The translations under genes were made by a program, and so were the position numbers. The notes beneath the pieces were generated by a model. It was not told where the DNA came from. It searched no databases and worked only from the letters and a program-made list of their open reading frames with translations. 43,984 nucleotides of DNA from Syntrophorhabdus sp. PtaB.Bin027 (lineage in GTDB: Bacteria; Desulfobacterota; Syntrophorhabdia; Syntrophorhabdales; Syntrophorhabdaceae): assembly GCA_002067585.1 (NCBI GenBank), contig MVQO01000164.1:1-43984 (forward strand). The letters are read 5' to 3'. Within the stretch, counting starts at the first letter, position 1; each line of letters starts with the position of its first letter. Of this stretch, positions 31,178 to 40,061 are shown in pieces.

Positions 31178-33253
31178 ATGACAATAACACAGCCAGACAA
31201 AAGACTGAATCCTTATGATATCGATGTAAATAACCGGAAATGTCGCAGATGTTCTTATTGTGTCCAAATCTGTCCTGCGAATGCAATCAAGGTGGGGAGA
31301 GATGGTTTCCAGGTCATTCAGGAACGTTGTGTTTTGTGTGGAGGTTGTATAAGGGCATGCCCTCAAGGTGCCCTCACCTATCATGGAGGTTTATCCAAAG
31401 TAAAGCAGTTTTTTGTAGAGGGAAAGAAGACCATAGCAGTCCTTGACCCGAGCTTTCCCGTGGAGACTGATTTTGGTAAGCCAAGACAATTTGTGAGCGC
31501 CTTGAAACAGATTGGCTTCGATGAAGTCTGGGAAGGCGCCTTCGGTGCCGAGCTTGTGAGTCAAGTCTACTTTAAGATGCTCCACGAGGAGGCTGTTCGT
31601 CCACTCATCTCTTCCTTTTGCCCTGTAATCTTTTTTTACATACAGAAATATTACCCTCAACTTATACCGAATCTGGCGCCGGTGGTTTCTCCCATGATTG
31701 CCATCGGAAGGGTGGCCCGTGAACTAAAAAGCCCGGATTGGAAAGTAGTTTATCTAACTTCCTGTCTTGCCCGAATGGGCGAAATCGTTGCTCCGGAGGT
31801 GGCTGGCGCCATTGATGAAGTTATTACATTCGTTGATGTACGGAATCTTCTCATTGAAGCAGGAATTGACAAAGCGTCGTTGCCGGAAACCGAGTTTGAT
31901 GGGCCAAGACCGTACCAGGGTCGAATAATTCCGGTAATAGGAGGCTTGTACCGCAATATTGGGCCAAGTTTCGATGTTCTCATTGATGAGATAAGCGTTA
32001 TAGGTGGGCCGAGGCGGACGACCTCATCGCTAAAGCAACTCGCCGAGGGATACATGGAGGGTAAATTTCTCGATTTCGTGTATTGCTATGGGTGCGTAGA
32101 TGGCCCATTTGCACAGCGCGACCATTCAATCCTCGCACGAAGGCAAATTGTAGCCCAATACACAAAATCTGAAATGGCAAAACAGGATGTTGTGAGTGTC
32201 ATGGCAGATCTCGACAGGTTCAAGAACATAGATCTTGGGCGGAGCTTTCAAAACATGGAACAAAGGCTGCCCTCTCCGACAGAGGAAGAAATCAGGGCAG
32301 TACTCAAGAGAATTGGCAAGCTTCCCCCGAACCGAAACCTTGATTGCAGGGCCTGTGGCTATCCGACCTGCAGAGACAAGGCAATCGCAGTTGTTCAGGG
32401 GTTGTCTCCTGAAGAGCATTGCCTGCCTCATTTGCTTGGCGAAAGCAAGAAGATCTATCAACAACTCGAGAAATCTCATCGAGAACTTCAGATATCACAT
32501 CAGGAGCTTGAGCAGGCACAAGCGCAATTGATTAGAACCGAAAAACTTGCTTCTATAGGACAACTGGCAGCAGGCGTTGCCCACGAGATCAATAATCCCT
32601 TGGGCACTATCACCATCTATGCCCACCTCCTCCAGAAAAGTCTTGAATCTGATGATCCGAGACGTGAAGACGTTGACTTGATAATCAGTGAAGCGGCCAG
32701 GGCAAAAGATATAGTCCAGGGCCTTTTGAGTTTTGCCAGAGAGAAAAAACTAAAAGCCACAGAGATAAAGGTCAGTGACATTCTTGAGGAGGTTCTAAGC
32801 CTTGTTATCAACCAACCCTTGTTTCGCAATATCAAAATCGAGAAATCATTTGATCCGGGTCTTCAGACGATTGTCGCGGATGAAGCGCAGCTAAAACAAG
32901 TCTTTCTGAATATCATCATGAACGCTGCCCAAGCCATGGAGGGCGGCGGAAAACTACTGATCAATGTTTCCTCGGGAAAAAAACATATAAAGATCAGAAT
33001 TCAGGATACAGGCCCCGGGATCCCCCCCGAGGTTATGCGGCATGTTTTCGATCCGTTTTTTACAACTAAGGAAAAGGGGACCGGGCTAGGCTTGGCAATC
33101 TCCTATGGCATCATAGAAAGGCATCAGGGAAAAGTAGATGTTGAGACCGAATTAGGAAAAGGAACAACCTTTGTTATTACCTTGCCAGTCAAAGCCAGTG
33201 AAGACCAGGTGCTAGATGAAATAAAGGCAAAAATCCATGGATTCAAAATATAA
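31178..33253 (+). CDS. Histidine kinase with [FeFe]-hydrogenase-like sensor domain
   Basis: A 691-residue cytosolic kinase. The N-terminus has two ferredoxin clusters (Cys22/25/28/32 and Cys51/54/57/61). A hydrogenase large-subunit-like domain follows, with cysteines kept at the H-cluster ligand places but the motifs altered: SSFCPV (Cys148) for TSCCP, TSCLARMGE (Cys196) for MPCxxKxxE, and VYCYGCVDG (Cys303/306) for xxCxGGCxxGGG. The proton-transfer Cys of TSCCP is lost. A four-Cys FeS domain (Cys390, 393, 398, 415) precedes a coiled linker. The kinase core has His469 in VAHEINNPLG and the ATPase boxes IIMNAAQAM, DTGPGIPP and GTGLGLAISYG. I infer redox or H2 sensing, not catalysis. It heads a regulatory operon with the next genes. 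Confidence 0.92.
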   Translation: MTITQPDKRLNPYDIDVNNRKCRRCSYCVQICPANAIKVGRDGFQVIQERCVLCGGCIRACPQGALTYHGGLSKVKQFFVEGKKTIAVLDPSFPVETDFGKPRQFVSALKQIGFDEVWEGAFGAELVSQVYFKMLHEEAVRPLISSFCPVIFFYIQKYYPQLIPNLAPVVSPMIAIGRVARELKSPDWKVVYLTSCLARMGEIVAPEVAGAIDEVITFVDVRNLLIEAGIDKASLPETEFDGPRPYQGRIIPVIGGLYRNIGPSFDVLIDEISVIGGPRRTTSSLKQLAEGYMEGKFLDFVYCYGCVDGPFAQRDHSILARRQIVAQYTKSEMAKQDVVSVMADLDRFKNIDLGRSFQNMEQRLPSPTEEEIRAVLKRIGKLPPNRNLDCRACGYPTCRDKAIAVVQGLSPEEHCLPHLLGESKKIYQQLEKSHRELQISHQELEQAQAQLIRTEKLASIGQLAAGVAHEINNPLGTITIYAHLLQKSLESDDPRREDVDLIISEAARAKDIVQGLLSFAREKKLKATEIKVSDILEEVLSLVINQPLFRNIKIEKSFDPGLQTIVADEAQLKQVFLNIIMNAAQAMEGGGKLLINVSSGKKHIKIRIQDTGPGIPPEVMRHVFDPFFTTKEKGTGLGLAISYGIIERHQGKVDVETELGKGTTFVITLPVKASEDQVLDEIKAKIHGFKI

Positions 33254-33271
33254 TAACAGGGAGAAGTAACT

Positions 33272-33676
33272 ATGAGCAAAAAAACAAAAATCTTACTTGT
33301 TGACAACGATGTTGATTTTATTGACCTGAACAAGGCTGTTCTTGAAAACAGCGGATTCGATGTCGTCGTTGCGTATTCAAGCGCAGAGGGTCTGGATCGA
33401 GTCAGATTCGAGCAACCGGATTTGATCGTTCTCGATCTCATGATGGAGAAACATGACTCAGGCTTTGGTTTTGCGAAAGCCATGAAAGCAGATCCCACCA
33501 CTAAAAATATTCCTATCCTAATGCTCACCGCAGTGGGGAGTGAAACGGGAATGGAGTTCTCTCAGGAGCTTGACGGTTACTGGATGAAGACAGATGACTA
33601 TGCCAACAAACCATTGTTGCCTGAAGATCTTGTAAAAAAGATCAATGAACTTCTCGCAAAGTCTGCAAAAGAATGA
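33272..33676 (+). CDS. Single-domain response regulator
   Basis: A 134-residue receiver domain alone. The acidic pair lies at VDNDVDF, the phosphoacceptor is Asp55 in LIVLDLMMEK, and the switch Thr and Lys are in MLTAVGS and DDYANKPLLPEDL. The insertion EFSQELDGYWMKT before the Lys is longer than usual. No output domain is present, so it likely passes a phosphate on, or acts by binding. It lies 18 bases after the hydrogenase-like kinase and 20 before the next kinase, which suits a phosphorelay between the two. The start has gggag 6-7 bases upstream. Confidence 0.93.
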   Translation: MSKKTKILLVDNDVDFIDLNKAVLENSGFDVVVAYSSAEGLDRVRFEQPDLIVLDLMMEKHDSGFGFAKAMKADPTTKNIPILMLTAVGSETGMEFSQELDGYWMKTDDYANKPLLPEDLVKKINELLAKSAKE

Positions 33677-33696
33677 GTGTTAAATAGGCGTTAACT

Positions 33697-35184
33697 GTGG
33701 CGGAAACAGCAAGCATACTGGTAGTTGACGATGAACGGGGTATCCGGGAAGGCTGCCGGCGAATTCTTATGAGTGAAGGCTTCTCCGTTGACGTTGCGGA
33801 GAATGGTGAGGAAGGACTCAAATCGACTAAGGCCAGGCCTTTTGATCTTATATTAGTGGACCTCATGATGCCTGTCATGAGTGGCCTTGAGATGATGGAG
33901 CAGGTACGACAGCATGACCCCGAAATCATAATGATTGTCATCACCGGGTTTGCCACGATCGAAACTGCTGTGGAGGCAATGAAACACGGAGCCTATGATT
34001 ATGTACCGAAGCCGTTTACTCCTGATCAGCTTCTTGCTGTTGTGAACAGGGGTCTTGAAAAGAGGCGTCTAACCCTTCACGCCCAGAAGCTTATGGAAGA
34101 AAGAGACCAGAAGCTCCTGGAAGTGGCAAACGAGGAGTCAAAGATCCATGCTATTGTGAATTCTATGGCTGACGGTATCATTGTAACGAACAAAGAGCAC
34201 CAGCTGGTTCTATGGAATCCAGCAGCAGTGAAAATGCTAAATCTTGATAAGAAACTTGAAGCCGGCAAAGATATAGGGGAGACTATCCAGGTGGGCACTT
34301 TAATAAATCTCATCAATAAGGCCCTTTCACCGGACTCCTCTCAATATACTGCAATTTCAGAGGAGATTGAACTTGCCAATCCTGACAAGCGAATATTGAT
34401 GGCAAACGTATCAGTTATTAGGGACAAGGATGGCCAGGATTTAGGTGTTGTGAGCACGTTTAGGGATATTACCGCTCTTAAGGAGCTTGACCAATTAAAA
34501 TCGCAGTTTGTGTCCATGGTAACCCATGAGTTGAGAGCCCCTTTGTCTGCTGTTGAGGGGTATCTTTCAGCATACTTAAGCGGTGCTGCAGGAAATGACC
34601 CTCACATGAATCGTCAGATGCTGGAAAGGGCTAAGGCGCGTACCCACTCACTGCTGGACCTCGTGAATGATCTCCTCCAATTCAGCAGGCTCGAAAGCAA
34701 GAAGGTTGAAAGAAAAAAGGAATTGCTGGATCTTACAGATATTCTGATTAACACGGTTGAACTGCTCAGGAATCAGGGTGAGGCAAATGAAATCACTTTT
34801 TCCTTGGATTTGCCGGAAAAATTACCTCTTGTTGAAGCAGATCGCAGTGAAATGGAACAACTCTTCACGAACCTTATTTCGAATGCTATCAAGTACAATG
34901 TGAAAAAGGGTAAGGTTGCGATTTCAGCCGGTCCTACAAACCATTATTTGAGTATTAAAATCGAGGACACAGGCATTGGTATTGACAAAGAACACTTAAC
35001 GAGCGTATTTGATGAGTTTTATCGGATCTGCGGGCCTGAGACAAGGTATATAACAGGAACAGGTCTTGGATTATCGATAGTGAAGCGAATCGTAGAATCC
35101 CACTTCGGGTTTATCGAGGTGGACAGTAATGCAGGAAAGGGTACTGCATTTACAGTGAAACTACCTATAAAAAAAGAACTATAG
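33697..35184 (+). CDS. Receiver-PAS-histidine kinase hybrid
   Basis: A 495-residue cytosolic signalling protein. Residues 1-120 form a receiver with Asp55 in LILVDLMMPVMSG and the Lys block YVPKPFTPDQL. A PAS domain (about 150-260) includes IVNSMADGIIVTN and ends FRDITALKELDQ. The kinase core has His277 in SMVTHELRAPLSAVEGYL, with ATPase boxes LISNAIKYN, DTGIGIDKE and GTGLGLSIVKRIVESH. It starts at GTG 33697 with little ribosome site, probably coupled to the receiver gene. The layout (input receiver and PAS, output kinase) suggests it sums a phosphorelay signal from the upstream kinase with a second cue; its final DNA-binding partner is not in the window. Confidence 0.92.
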   Translation: MAETASILVVDDERGIREGCRRILMSEGFSVDVAENGEEGLKSTKARPFDLILVDLMMPVMSGLEMMEQVRQHDPEIIMIVITGFATIETAVEAMKHGAYDYVPKPFTPDQLLAVVNRGLEKRRLTLHAQKLMEERDQKLLEVANEESKIHAIVNSMADGIIVTNKEHQLVLWNPAAVKMLNLDKKLEAGKDIGETIQVGTLINLINKALSPDSSQYTAISEEIELANPDKRILMANVSVIRDKDGQDLGVVSTFRDITALKELDQLKSQFVSMVTHELRAPLSAVEGYLSAYLSGAAGNDPHMNRQMLERAKARTHSLLDLVNDLLQFSRLESKKVERKKELLDLTDILINTVELLRNQGEANEITFSLDLPEKLPLVEADRSEMEQLFTNLISNAIKYNVKKGKVAISAGPTNHYLSIKIEDTGIGIDKEHLTSVFDEFYRICGPETRYITGTGLGLSIVKRIVESHFGFIEVDSNAGKGTAFTVKLPIKKEL

Positions 35185-35236
35185 AGGGCCATTACCATTA
35201 CCACATTGACCCCAAAAATTTTAAAAAGGAGAAACT

Positions 35237-37495
35237 ATGGCAAGAGAACAAAAACTGAATGAAATTGTTGAAAAAAGAGATCTGGCACCTTCTCTGACGC
35301 TTTTTAAGCTATATGTACCGGATATTGCAAAAAAAGTAAAAGCAGGACAATTTGTCGTTCTAAGGGCAGATGATTATGCGGAACGAATACCGCTGACTGT
35401 AGCTGAATACGACAGAGACGCAGGTCTTATTACTGTGATCTTTCAGGTTGTTGGCTCATCAACCCAGAAAATGGCAAAGTTTGAAAAAGGGCAGACCATC
35501 CTTGATGTTGTGGGACCTCTCGGAAAACCGAGCCACATAGAGAAGTTTGGAACGGTGGTCTGTGTGGGAGGTGGCGTTGGAGTTGCACCGGTACTTCCCA
35601 TAGCAAAGGCCCTTTTTGAAGCAGGGAACAAGGTTATTTCCATAATTGGGGCCAGAACCAAAGAAATGCTCATCCTTGAAGAGGAGATGAGAAAAGTGAG
35701 CACAGAGCTCTATGTGACGACTGATGATGGTTCATACGGCCATCATGGTTTTGTTACTGATGTCCTTAAACAGATTATTGAAAAGGGTGAAAAAATAGAT
35801 GAAGTTGTGGGGATTGGGCCCGTAATTATGATGAAGGCTGTGAGTGATGTAACGAGGCCTCATAATATCAGGACCATTGTCAGTCTGAATACTATAATGG
35901 TAGATGGTACCGGCATGTGCGGTTGCTGCCGCGCGACAATCGGTAAAGAGACAAAATTTGTCTGTGTTGATGGGCCTGAATTTGATGGTCATCAGGTCGA
36001 TTTCAAAGAGCTTATAGCGCGCCAGAAAATGTATAATCGCGAAGAGAGACGGGCACTCTGGGACCACCAGTGTAAACTTGAATTTCAGGCGAAACAGCTG
36101 AAGAAGACCAAGAGACGTGAGAGGATGCCGGAACAGGATCCCAAGAAAAGGATTCAAAACTTTAATGAAGTTGCATTGGGCTACACGAGGGAAAATGCGA
36201 TCAGGGAGGCATCCCGTTGCCTCCAGTGCAAAAATATGCCTTGTGTTGAAGGCTGTCCCGTTAATATCACAATCCCTGCGTTTATCAAAAAGATAAAGGA
36301 AGGGGACTTTATGGGCGCAATCCACGTTATTAAAGAGACGAACGCTCTTCCAGCTGTATGTGGTCGGGTTTGCCCCCAGGAAACACAGTGTGAGTCCAAG
36401 TGCGTTCTTGGAAAGAAAGGCGAACCTATTGCCATTGGTCGGCTTGAACGTTTTGCAGCTGACTATGAGGCGCAGCAGGGTGATATCAGGGTTCCTGAAA
36501 TAGCGAAGCCCACAGGAAAGAAAGTAGCGGTCATTGGTGCAGGTCCTGCCGGATTAACAGTGGCCGGAGAGCTTTCGAAGAAAGGCCATGAAGTAACAGT
36601 CTATGAGGCACTTCACAAGGCGGGCGGGGTTCTTGTTTATGGAATCCCTGAATTTCGTCTCCCCAAAGCAATCGTCCAGAGAGAAGTTGATTACGTGAGT
36701 AAACTCGGCGCTAAGATCAAGGTAGACGTAATTGTGGGTCAGGCGGTGACCATGGATGAACTTTTCGAGCAGGGATTCGATGCAATATTCGTTGGAACCG
36801 GAGCTGGATTGCCCTACTTTCTTAACATCCCCGGCGAGAATCTGAACGGTGTCTACTCTGCAAATGAATTTCTTACGAGAGCAAACCTGATGAAGGCATA
36901 CCTGTTCCCGGAATATGATACTCCGGTTCGGGTTGGAAGTAAGGTTGCTGTTATCGGTGGGGGGAATGTTGCCATGGACTCAGCAAGGGTTGCTAAACGA
37001 CTTGGTGCAGAAGACGTGTATCTTGTCTATCGTCGTTCAAGGGCTGAAATGCCGGCAAGAGCAGAAGAAGCCCATCATGCTGAAGAGGAAGGGATTGACT
37101 TCAGACTTCTCACAAACCCGATAAGGGTTGTGGGTGATGAACAAGGATGGGTAAAGGGCATTGAGGTGGTGAAGCAGCAACTGGGCGAGCCGGATGCATC
37201 AGGAAGAAGGAGACCTATAGATATACCAGGCTCAAATTACATGATTGATGTGGATGTTGTAATTGTTGCCATTGGCCAAGGCCCGAACCCAATTCTGACG
37301 CAGAGTGGGGCAGGGCTGGAATTGAAGAAATCCGGCAACATCGTGGCTGATCCGGAAACCGGGAAAACGAGCAGGAAAGGTGTATTTGCTGGTGGCGATA
37401 TTGTTACAGGTGCGGCAACAGTCATCCTTGCCATGGGAGCTGGCCGTAAAGCAGCTGCAGCTATGGATGAGTACCTGAGAACAGGGCAATGGTAA
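35237..37495 (+). CDS. Natural NfnA-NfnB fusion, NADH-dependent ferredoxin:NADP oxidoreductase (SudBA-like)
   Basis: A 752-residue protein joining both Nfn subunits. Residues 1-280 are the NfnA part: FAD segment ERIPLTVAEYD, intact NAD motif GGGVGVAP (111-118) and the [2Fe-2S] site in DGTGMCGCCRATIG. A charged linker (about 280-320) leads to the NfnB part, with two [4Fe-4S] sites (CLQCKNMPCVEGCP, CGRVCPQETQCESKC), the FAD loop GAGPAGLTVAG and the NADPH loop GGGNVAMDSARVAKRLG. Nfn couples NADH and reduced ferredoxin oxidation to NADP reduction by bifurcation. aaaggag precedes the ATG, and an intrinsic terminator follows. The fusion sits 53 bases after the regulators and is probably their target, or is co-transcribed with them. 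Confidence 0.95.
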   Translation: MAREQKLNEIVEKRDLAPSLTLFKLYVPDIAKKVKAGQFVVLRADDYAERIPLTVAEYDRDAGLITVIFQVVGSSTQKMAKFEKGQTILDVVGPLGKPSHIEKFGTVVCVGGGVGVAPVLPIAKALFEAGNKVISIIGARTKEMLILEEEMRKVSTELYVTTDDGSYGHHGFVTDVLKQIIEKGEKIDEVVGIGPVIMMKAVSDVTRPHNIRTIVSLNTIMVDGTGMCGCCRATIGKETKFVCVDGPEFDGHQVDFKELIARQKMYNREERRALWDHQCKLEFQAKQLKKTKRRERMPEQDPKKRIQNFNEVALGYTRENAIREASRCLQCKNMPCVEGCPVNITIPAFIKKIKEGDFMGAIHVIKETNALPAVCGRVCPQETQCESKCVLGKKGEPIAIGRLERFAADYEAQQGDIRVPEIAKPTGKKVAVIGAGPAGLTVAGELSKKGHEVTVYEALHKAGGVLVYGIPEFRLPKAIVQREVDYVSKLGAKIKVDVIVGQAVTMDELFEQGFDAIFVGTGAGLPYFLNIPGENLNGVYSANEFLTRANLMKAYLFPEYDTPVRVGSKVAVIGGGNVAMDSARVAKRLGAEDVYLVYRRSRAEMPARAEEAHHAEEEGIDFRLLTNPIRVVGDEQGWVKGIEVVKQQLGEPDASGRRRPIDIPGSNYMIDVDVVIVAIGQGPNPILTQSGAGLELKKSGNIVADPETGKTSRKGVFAGGDIVTGAATVILAMGAGRKAAAAMDEYLRTGQW

Positions 37496-37518
37496 CAAAG
37501 AGGCATGGATAAACAGAG

Positions 37519-37551
37519 GGCCGTCCGGAAAGAGTCTGGACGGCCTTTTTT
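37519..37551 (+). terminator. Intrinsic terminator after the NfnA-NfnB fusion gene
   Basis: An 11-bp GC-rich stem with one G-T pair (37519-37529 with 37535-37545) closes a 5-base loop and is followed by six T residues. This is the clearest terminator in the window, placed 23 bases after the stop. Confidence 0.93.
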
Positions 37552-37627
37552 CCCATAGCCATATGAGATACCTATTTAATGTATCATAGCCATTGCGAGC
37601 TGGAAAAATAAGAGAAGGGTATAATCT

Positions 37628-38608
37628 ATGATTTCTGAGATGGTTATGGCTGAGGTAATGGCTTTTATGAAGAGCAGGGTCATACTCACAGCGGCGGAAC
37701 TTGATCTTTTCACAAATCTCGATGACAGACCGCAAACGGCCGCCGATCTCGCCCAAGAACACGGTCTCGATACCCGAGCAACAACACGGATTCTTGATAG
37801 TCTGTCTTCTATGGAGCTCCTTGCAAAGACCGACAATATATACAGAGTCACGGACAAAGGGATCTTTCTGTCAGCGCATCATCCTGAAACAATCCTGCCC
37901 ATGGTCCTCCACATGACACATCTTTGGCATGCGTGGAGTGGCCTCACAGAGGTTGCCACAAACGGACCGGGAAAACAGCCTGATTCCGGCCTCAAATTCA
38001 GCGAGAAAGAATGGAAATCTTTTGTAAGTGCAATGCATGTTGCAGCGAGAGCTCTATCAAAGGAGATAGCTGATTCCTATGATGCAAGCGGATTTAACCG
38101 GCTCCTGGATGTTGGTGCAGCATCAGGCACATATACGATATCTTTTCTTCACAAGAATCCCCAATTGATGGCTATCGTGTTTGACCTCGAGGATGTTATA
38201 CCCATGGCTAAGGAAAGAATCAAAGAAGAACAGTTATTCCACCGCGTTGAGTTCATTGCAGGAGATTTTTATGAGGAAGACCTTCCAAAAGGATGCGATC
38301 TTGCCCTTCTCTCTGCAATCATACATCAGAACAGTCCAGAAGAAAATCTTAAGCTCTATGGCAAGGTTTTCCGTGCCCTCGAAAAGGGCGGTACAATACT
38401 TATCAGAGATCACATCATGAGTGAAGACCGCACAAAACCACCTGCAGGGGCCCTCTTTGCCGTAAACATGTTGGTCAATACCCGCGGTGGTGATACGTAC
38501 ACGTTTCAGGATGTCAAGGATGGTCTCGAAAACTCAGGATTTCACGAGGTACAGCTTTTAAGAACCGGTCAGAAGATGGACTGTCTGGTGGAAGCGAAGA
38601 AGCCGTAA
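37628..38608 (+). CDS. SAM-dependent O-methyltransferase-like protein (dimerisation plus methyltransferase domain)
   Basis: A 326-residue protein of the O-methyltransferase family 2 layout. The N-terminal winged-helix dimerisation part (ILTAAELDLFTNL, TAADLAQEHGLDTRATTRILDSL) is followed by the SAM-binding Rossmann domain, with motif I LLDVGAASGTYTISF and the acidic loop IVFDLEDV. SAIIHQNSPEE and LEKGGTILIRDHIMSED complete it. Members methylate small phenolic or other hydroxyl groups, and the substrate here is unknown. A TATAAT lies just 2 bases before the ATG, which makes the assumed start or promoter odd; gaaggg may be the ribosome site. Confidence 0.88.
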   Translation: MISEMVMAEVMAFMKSRVILTAAELDLFTNLDDRPQTAADLAQEHGLDTRATTRILDSLSSMELLAKTDNIYRVTDKGIFLSAHHPETILPMVLHMTHLWHAWSGLTEVATNGPGKQPDSGLKFSEKEWKSFVSAMHVAARALSKEIADSYDASGFNRLLDVGAASGTYTISFLHKNPQLMAIVFDLEDVIPMAKERIKEEQLFHRVEFIAGDFYEEDLPKGCDLALLSAIIHQNSPEENLKLYGKVFRALEKGGTILIRDHIMSEDRTKPPAGALFAVNMLVNTRGGDTYTFQDVKDGLENSGFHEVQLLRTGQKMDCLVEAKKP

Positions 38609-38628
38609 TATTCGAAGACAGCCAATAG

Positions 38629-38650
38629 GCGATGGTTCATAGGCAACAGG
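38629..38650. repeat. Short phrase-like repeat downstream of the methyltransferase gene
   Basis: The text AGCCAATAGGCGATGG then TTCATAGGCAAC contains related words (AATAGGC, CATAGGC) like those at 19702-19732. The 190-base gap between the methyltransferase and hisS genes holds nothing else that I can support. Confidence 0.3.
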
Positions 38651-38798
38651 TAATTAAGGTACAGGAAATTCAAAAGAGCAGAATGAATAACTGATAGGCC
38701 ACGTCATCGCCTGAATTAAAGATTTGAAAAACCACTTTTAAATGATGCATGTTTGTGATAGTAATGTATTGATTTTATAGCAATTCGGAGATAAATAC

Positions 38799-40061
38799 AT
38801 GGAAAAGATAAAGACCCTCAGAGGATTCAGGGATATTTCAGGAGAAGAGCTTGAAAAGTTCAGGCGCATAGAGGCAGTGGTGCGTAAATATCTCCAGCTT
38901 CTTAATTTCACTGAGATTGAGCTTCCCATACTTGAAAAAACAGAATTGTTTGTACGAAGTATTGGAGACACGACTGACATTGTTGAGAAAGAAATGTTTA
39001 CCTTCAGGGATATTGGTGGAGATTCCCTTACTATGCGTCCGGAGGCAACCGCAGGAATGGTAAGGGCATATCTTCAAGCGGGCATGTACGCTACAGAGCG
39101 AGTGAGTAAGCTCTTCACCATTGGCCCCATGTTTCGTCATGAAAAGCCACAAAAAGGGAGATTCAGGGAGTTTCGCCAGATTGATGTTGAGGTTTTCGGT
39201 ATTGATGATCCACTCATTGACGCAGAACTGCTTTGGATGATACATGTGATCCTGAAAGAACTTCGTGTAAATAACTATGAGATAGAGGTGAACAGTGTTG
39301 GATGTCCCGGCTGTCGCGAATCATTTCGTAAAGTTCTTGTGGAATATTTTGTCGGAAAAAAAGAGATGTTGTGTGATGACTGTGTGAGGAGGTTGGATAG
39401 AAACCCCTTGAGGATTTTTGACTGTAAAAACAGCGAGTGTATTGAAGTTAGCGTCGGATCACCTTTGTTGTTTGAATATCTGTGTGGTGACTGCAGGCAC
39501 CATTTTGATGAGTTCCAGGGCCATGTAGACAGTTTTGGTTTTCCCGTAAAAATAAATAAGAGGCTTGTGAGAGGACTTGACTATTATACCAGGACAGTCT
39601 TTGAGGTTACATCGAATGATCTTGGTGCTCAGAAGGCTTTTATGGCTGGAGGGAGATACGATAACCTTGTTGAGGCGATGGGCGGCCCTAAAACACCGGG
39701 CACAGGCTTTGCAATTGGTGTTGAGAGGCTGGCGCTTATCACAATGCGTGAACAAGTATTGACAGTCCCAACATATTTTTTTGCATACCTTGGAGAAAGG
39801 GCAAAAACGTATCTTATTCCTTTTATAAAATCATTTGTTGAAGCAGGCCTTTCCCTTAACTACTCATATGACGGAAGATCGTTAAAATCTCAGATGAGGT
39901 ATGCGGACAGCAGGAATGCCGACTTTGTTTTTATACTTGGTGATGACGAAGTAGACAAGGGTATTATCATTCTGCGCAACATGAAAACAAAGGTGCAATA
40001 TGAACTATTGCTCGATCCTTCCACCCTTCCGCGGGAAGCCGTTAAATTGAGCGTTGAATAG
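38799..40061 (+). CDS. hisS: Histidine-tRNA ligase
   Basis: A class II aminoacyl-tRNA synthetase that charges tRNA-His. The 420 residues show motif 1 near the N-terminus (GFRDISGEELEKFRRIEA), motif 2 with FRHEKPQKGRFREFRQIDVE, the histidine-binding loop RGLDYYTRTVFEV, motif 3-type AGGRYDNLVEAMGG, and an anticodon-binding domain at the end. PEATAGMVRAY is the usual HisRS substrate block. cggag precedes the ATG. Its last 57 bases overlap, tail to tail, the 3' end of a minus-strand membrane protein gene, which is unusual for a housekeeping gene. Confidence 0.97.
   Translation: MEKIKTLRGFRDISGEELEKFRRIEAVVRKYLQLLNFTEIELPILEKTELFVRSIGDTTDIVEKEMFTFRDIGGDSLTMRPEATAGMVRAYLQAGMYATERVSKLFTIGPMFRHEKPQKGRFREFRQIDVEVFGIDDPLIDAELLWMIHVILKELRVNNYEIEVNSVGCPGCRESFRKVLVEYFVGKKEMLCDDCVRRLDRNPLRIFDCKNSECIEVSVGSPLLFEYLCGDCRHHFDEFQGHVDSFGFPVKINKRLVRGLDYYTRTVFEVTSNDLGAQKAFMAGGRYDNLVEAMGGPKTPGTGFAIGVERLALITMREQVLTVPTYFFAYLGERAKTYLIPFIKSFVEAGLSLNYSYDGRSLKSQMRYADSRNADFVFILGDDEVDKGIIILRNMKTKVQYELLLDPSTLPREAVKLSVE

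Noticed and set aside
31619..32086. Active [FeFe]-hydrogenase in the sensor kinase
   Set aside because: Key catalytic residues of all three H-cluster motifs are altered and the domain is joined to a kinase core, so catalysis is unlikely.
35732..36325. 197-codon minus-strand frame within the NfnA-NfnB fusion
   Set aside because: Shadow of the fusion gene, which has intact cofactor motifs across the same bases.
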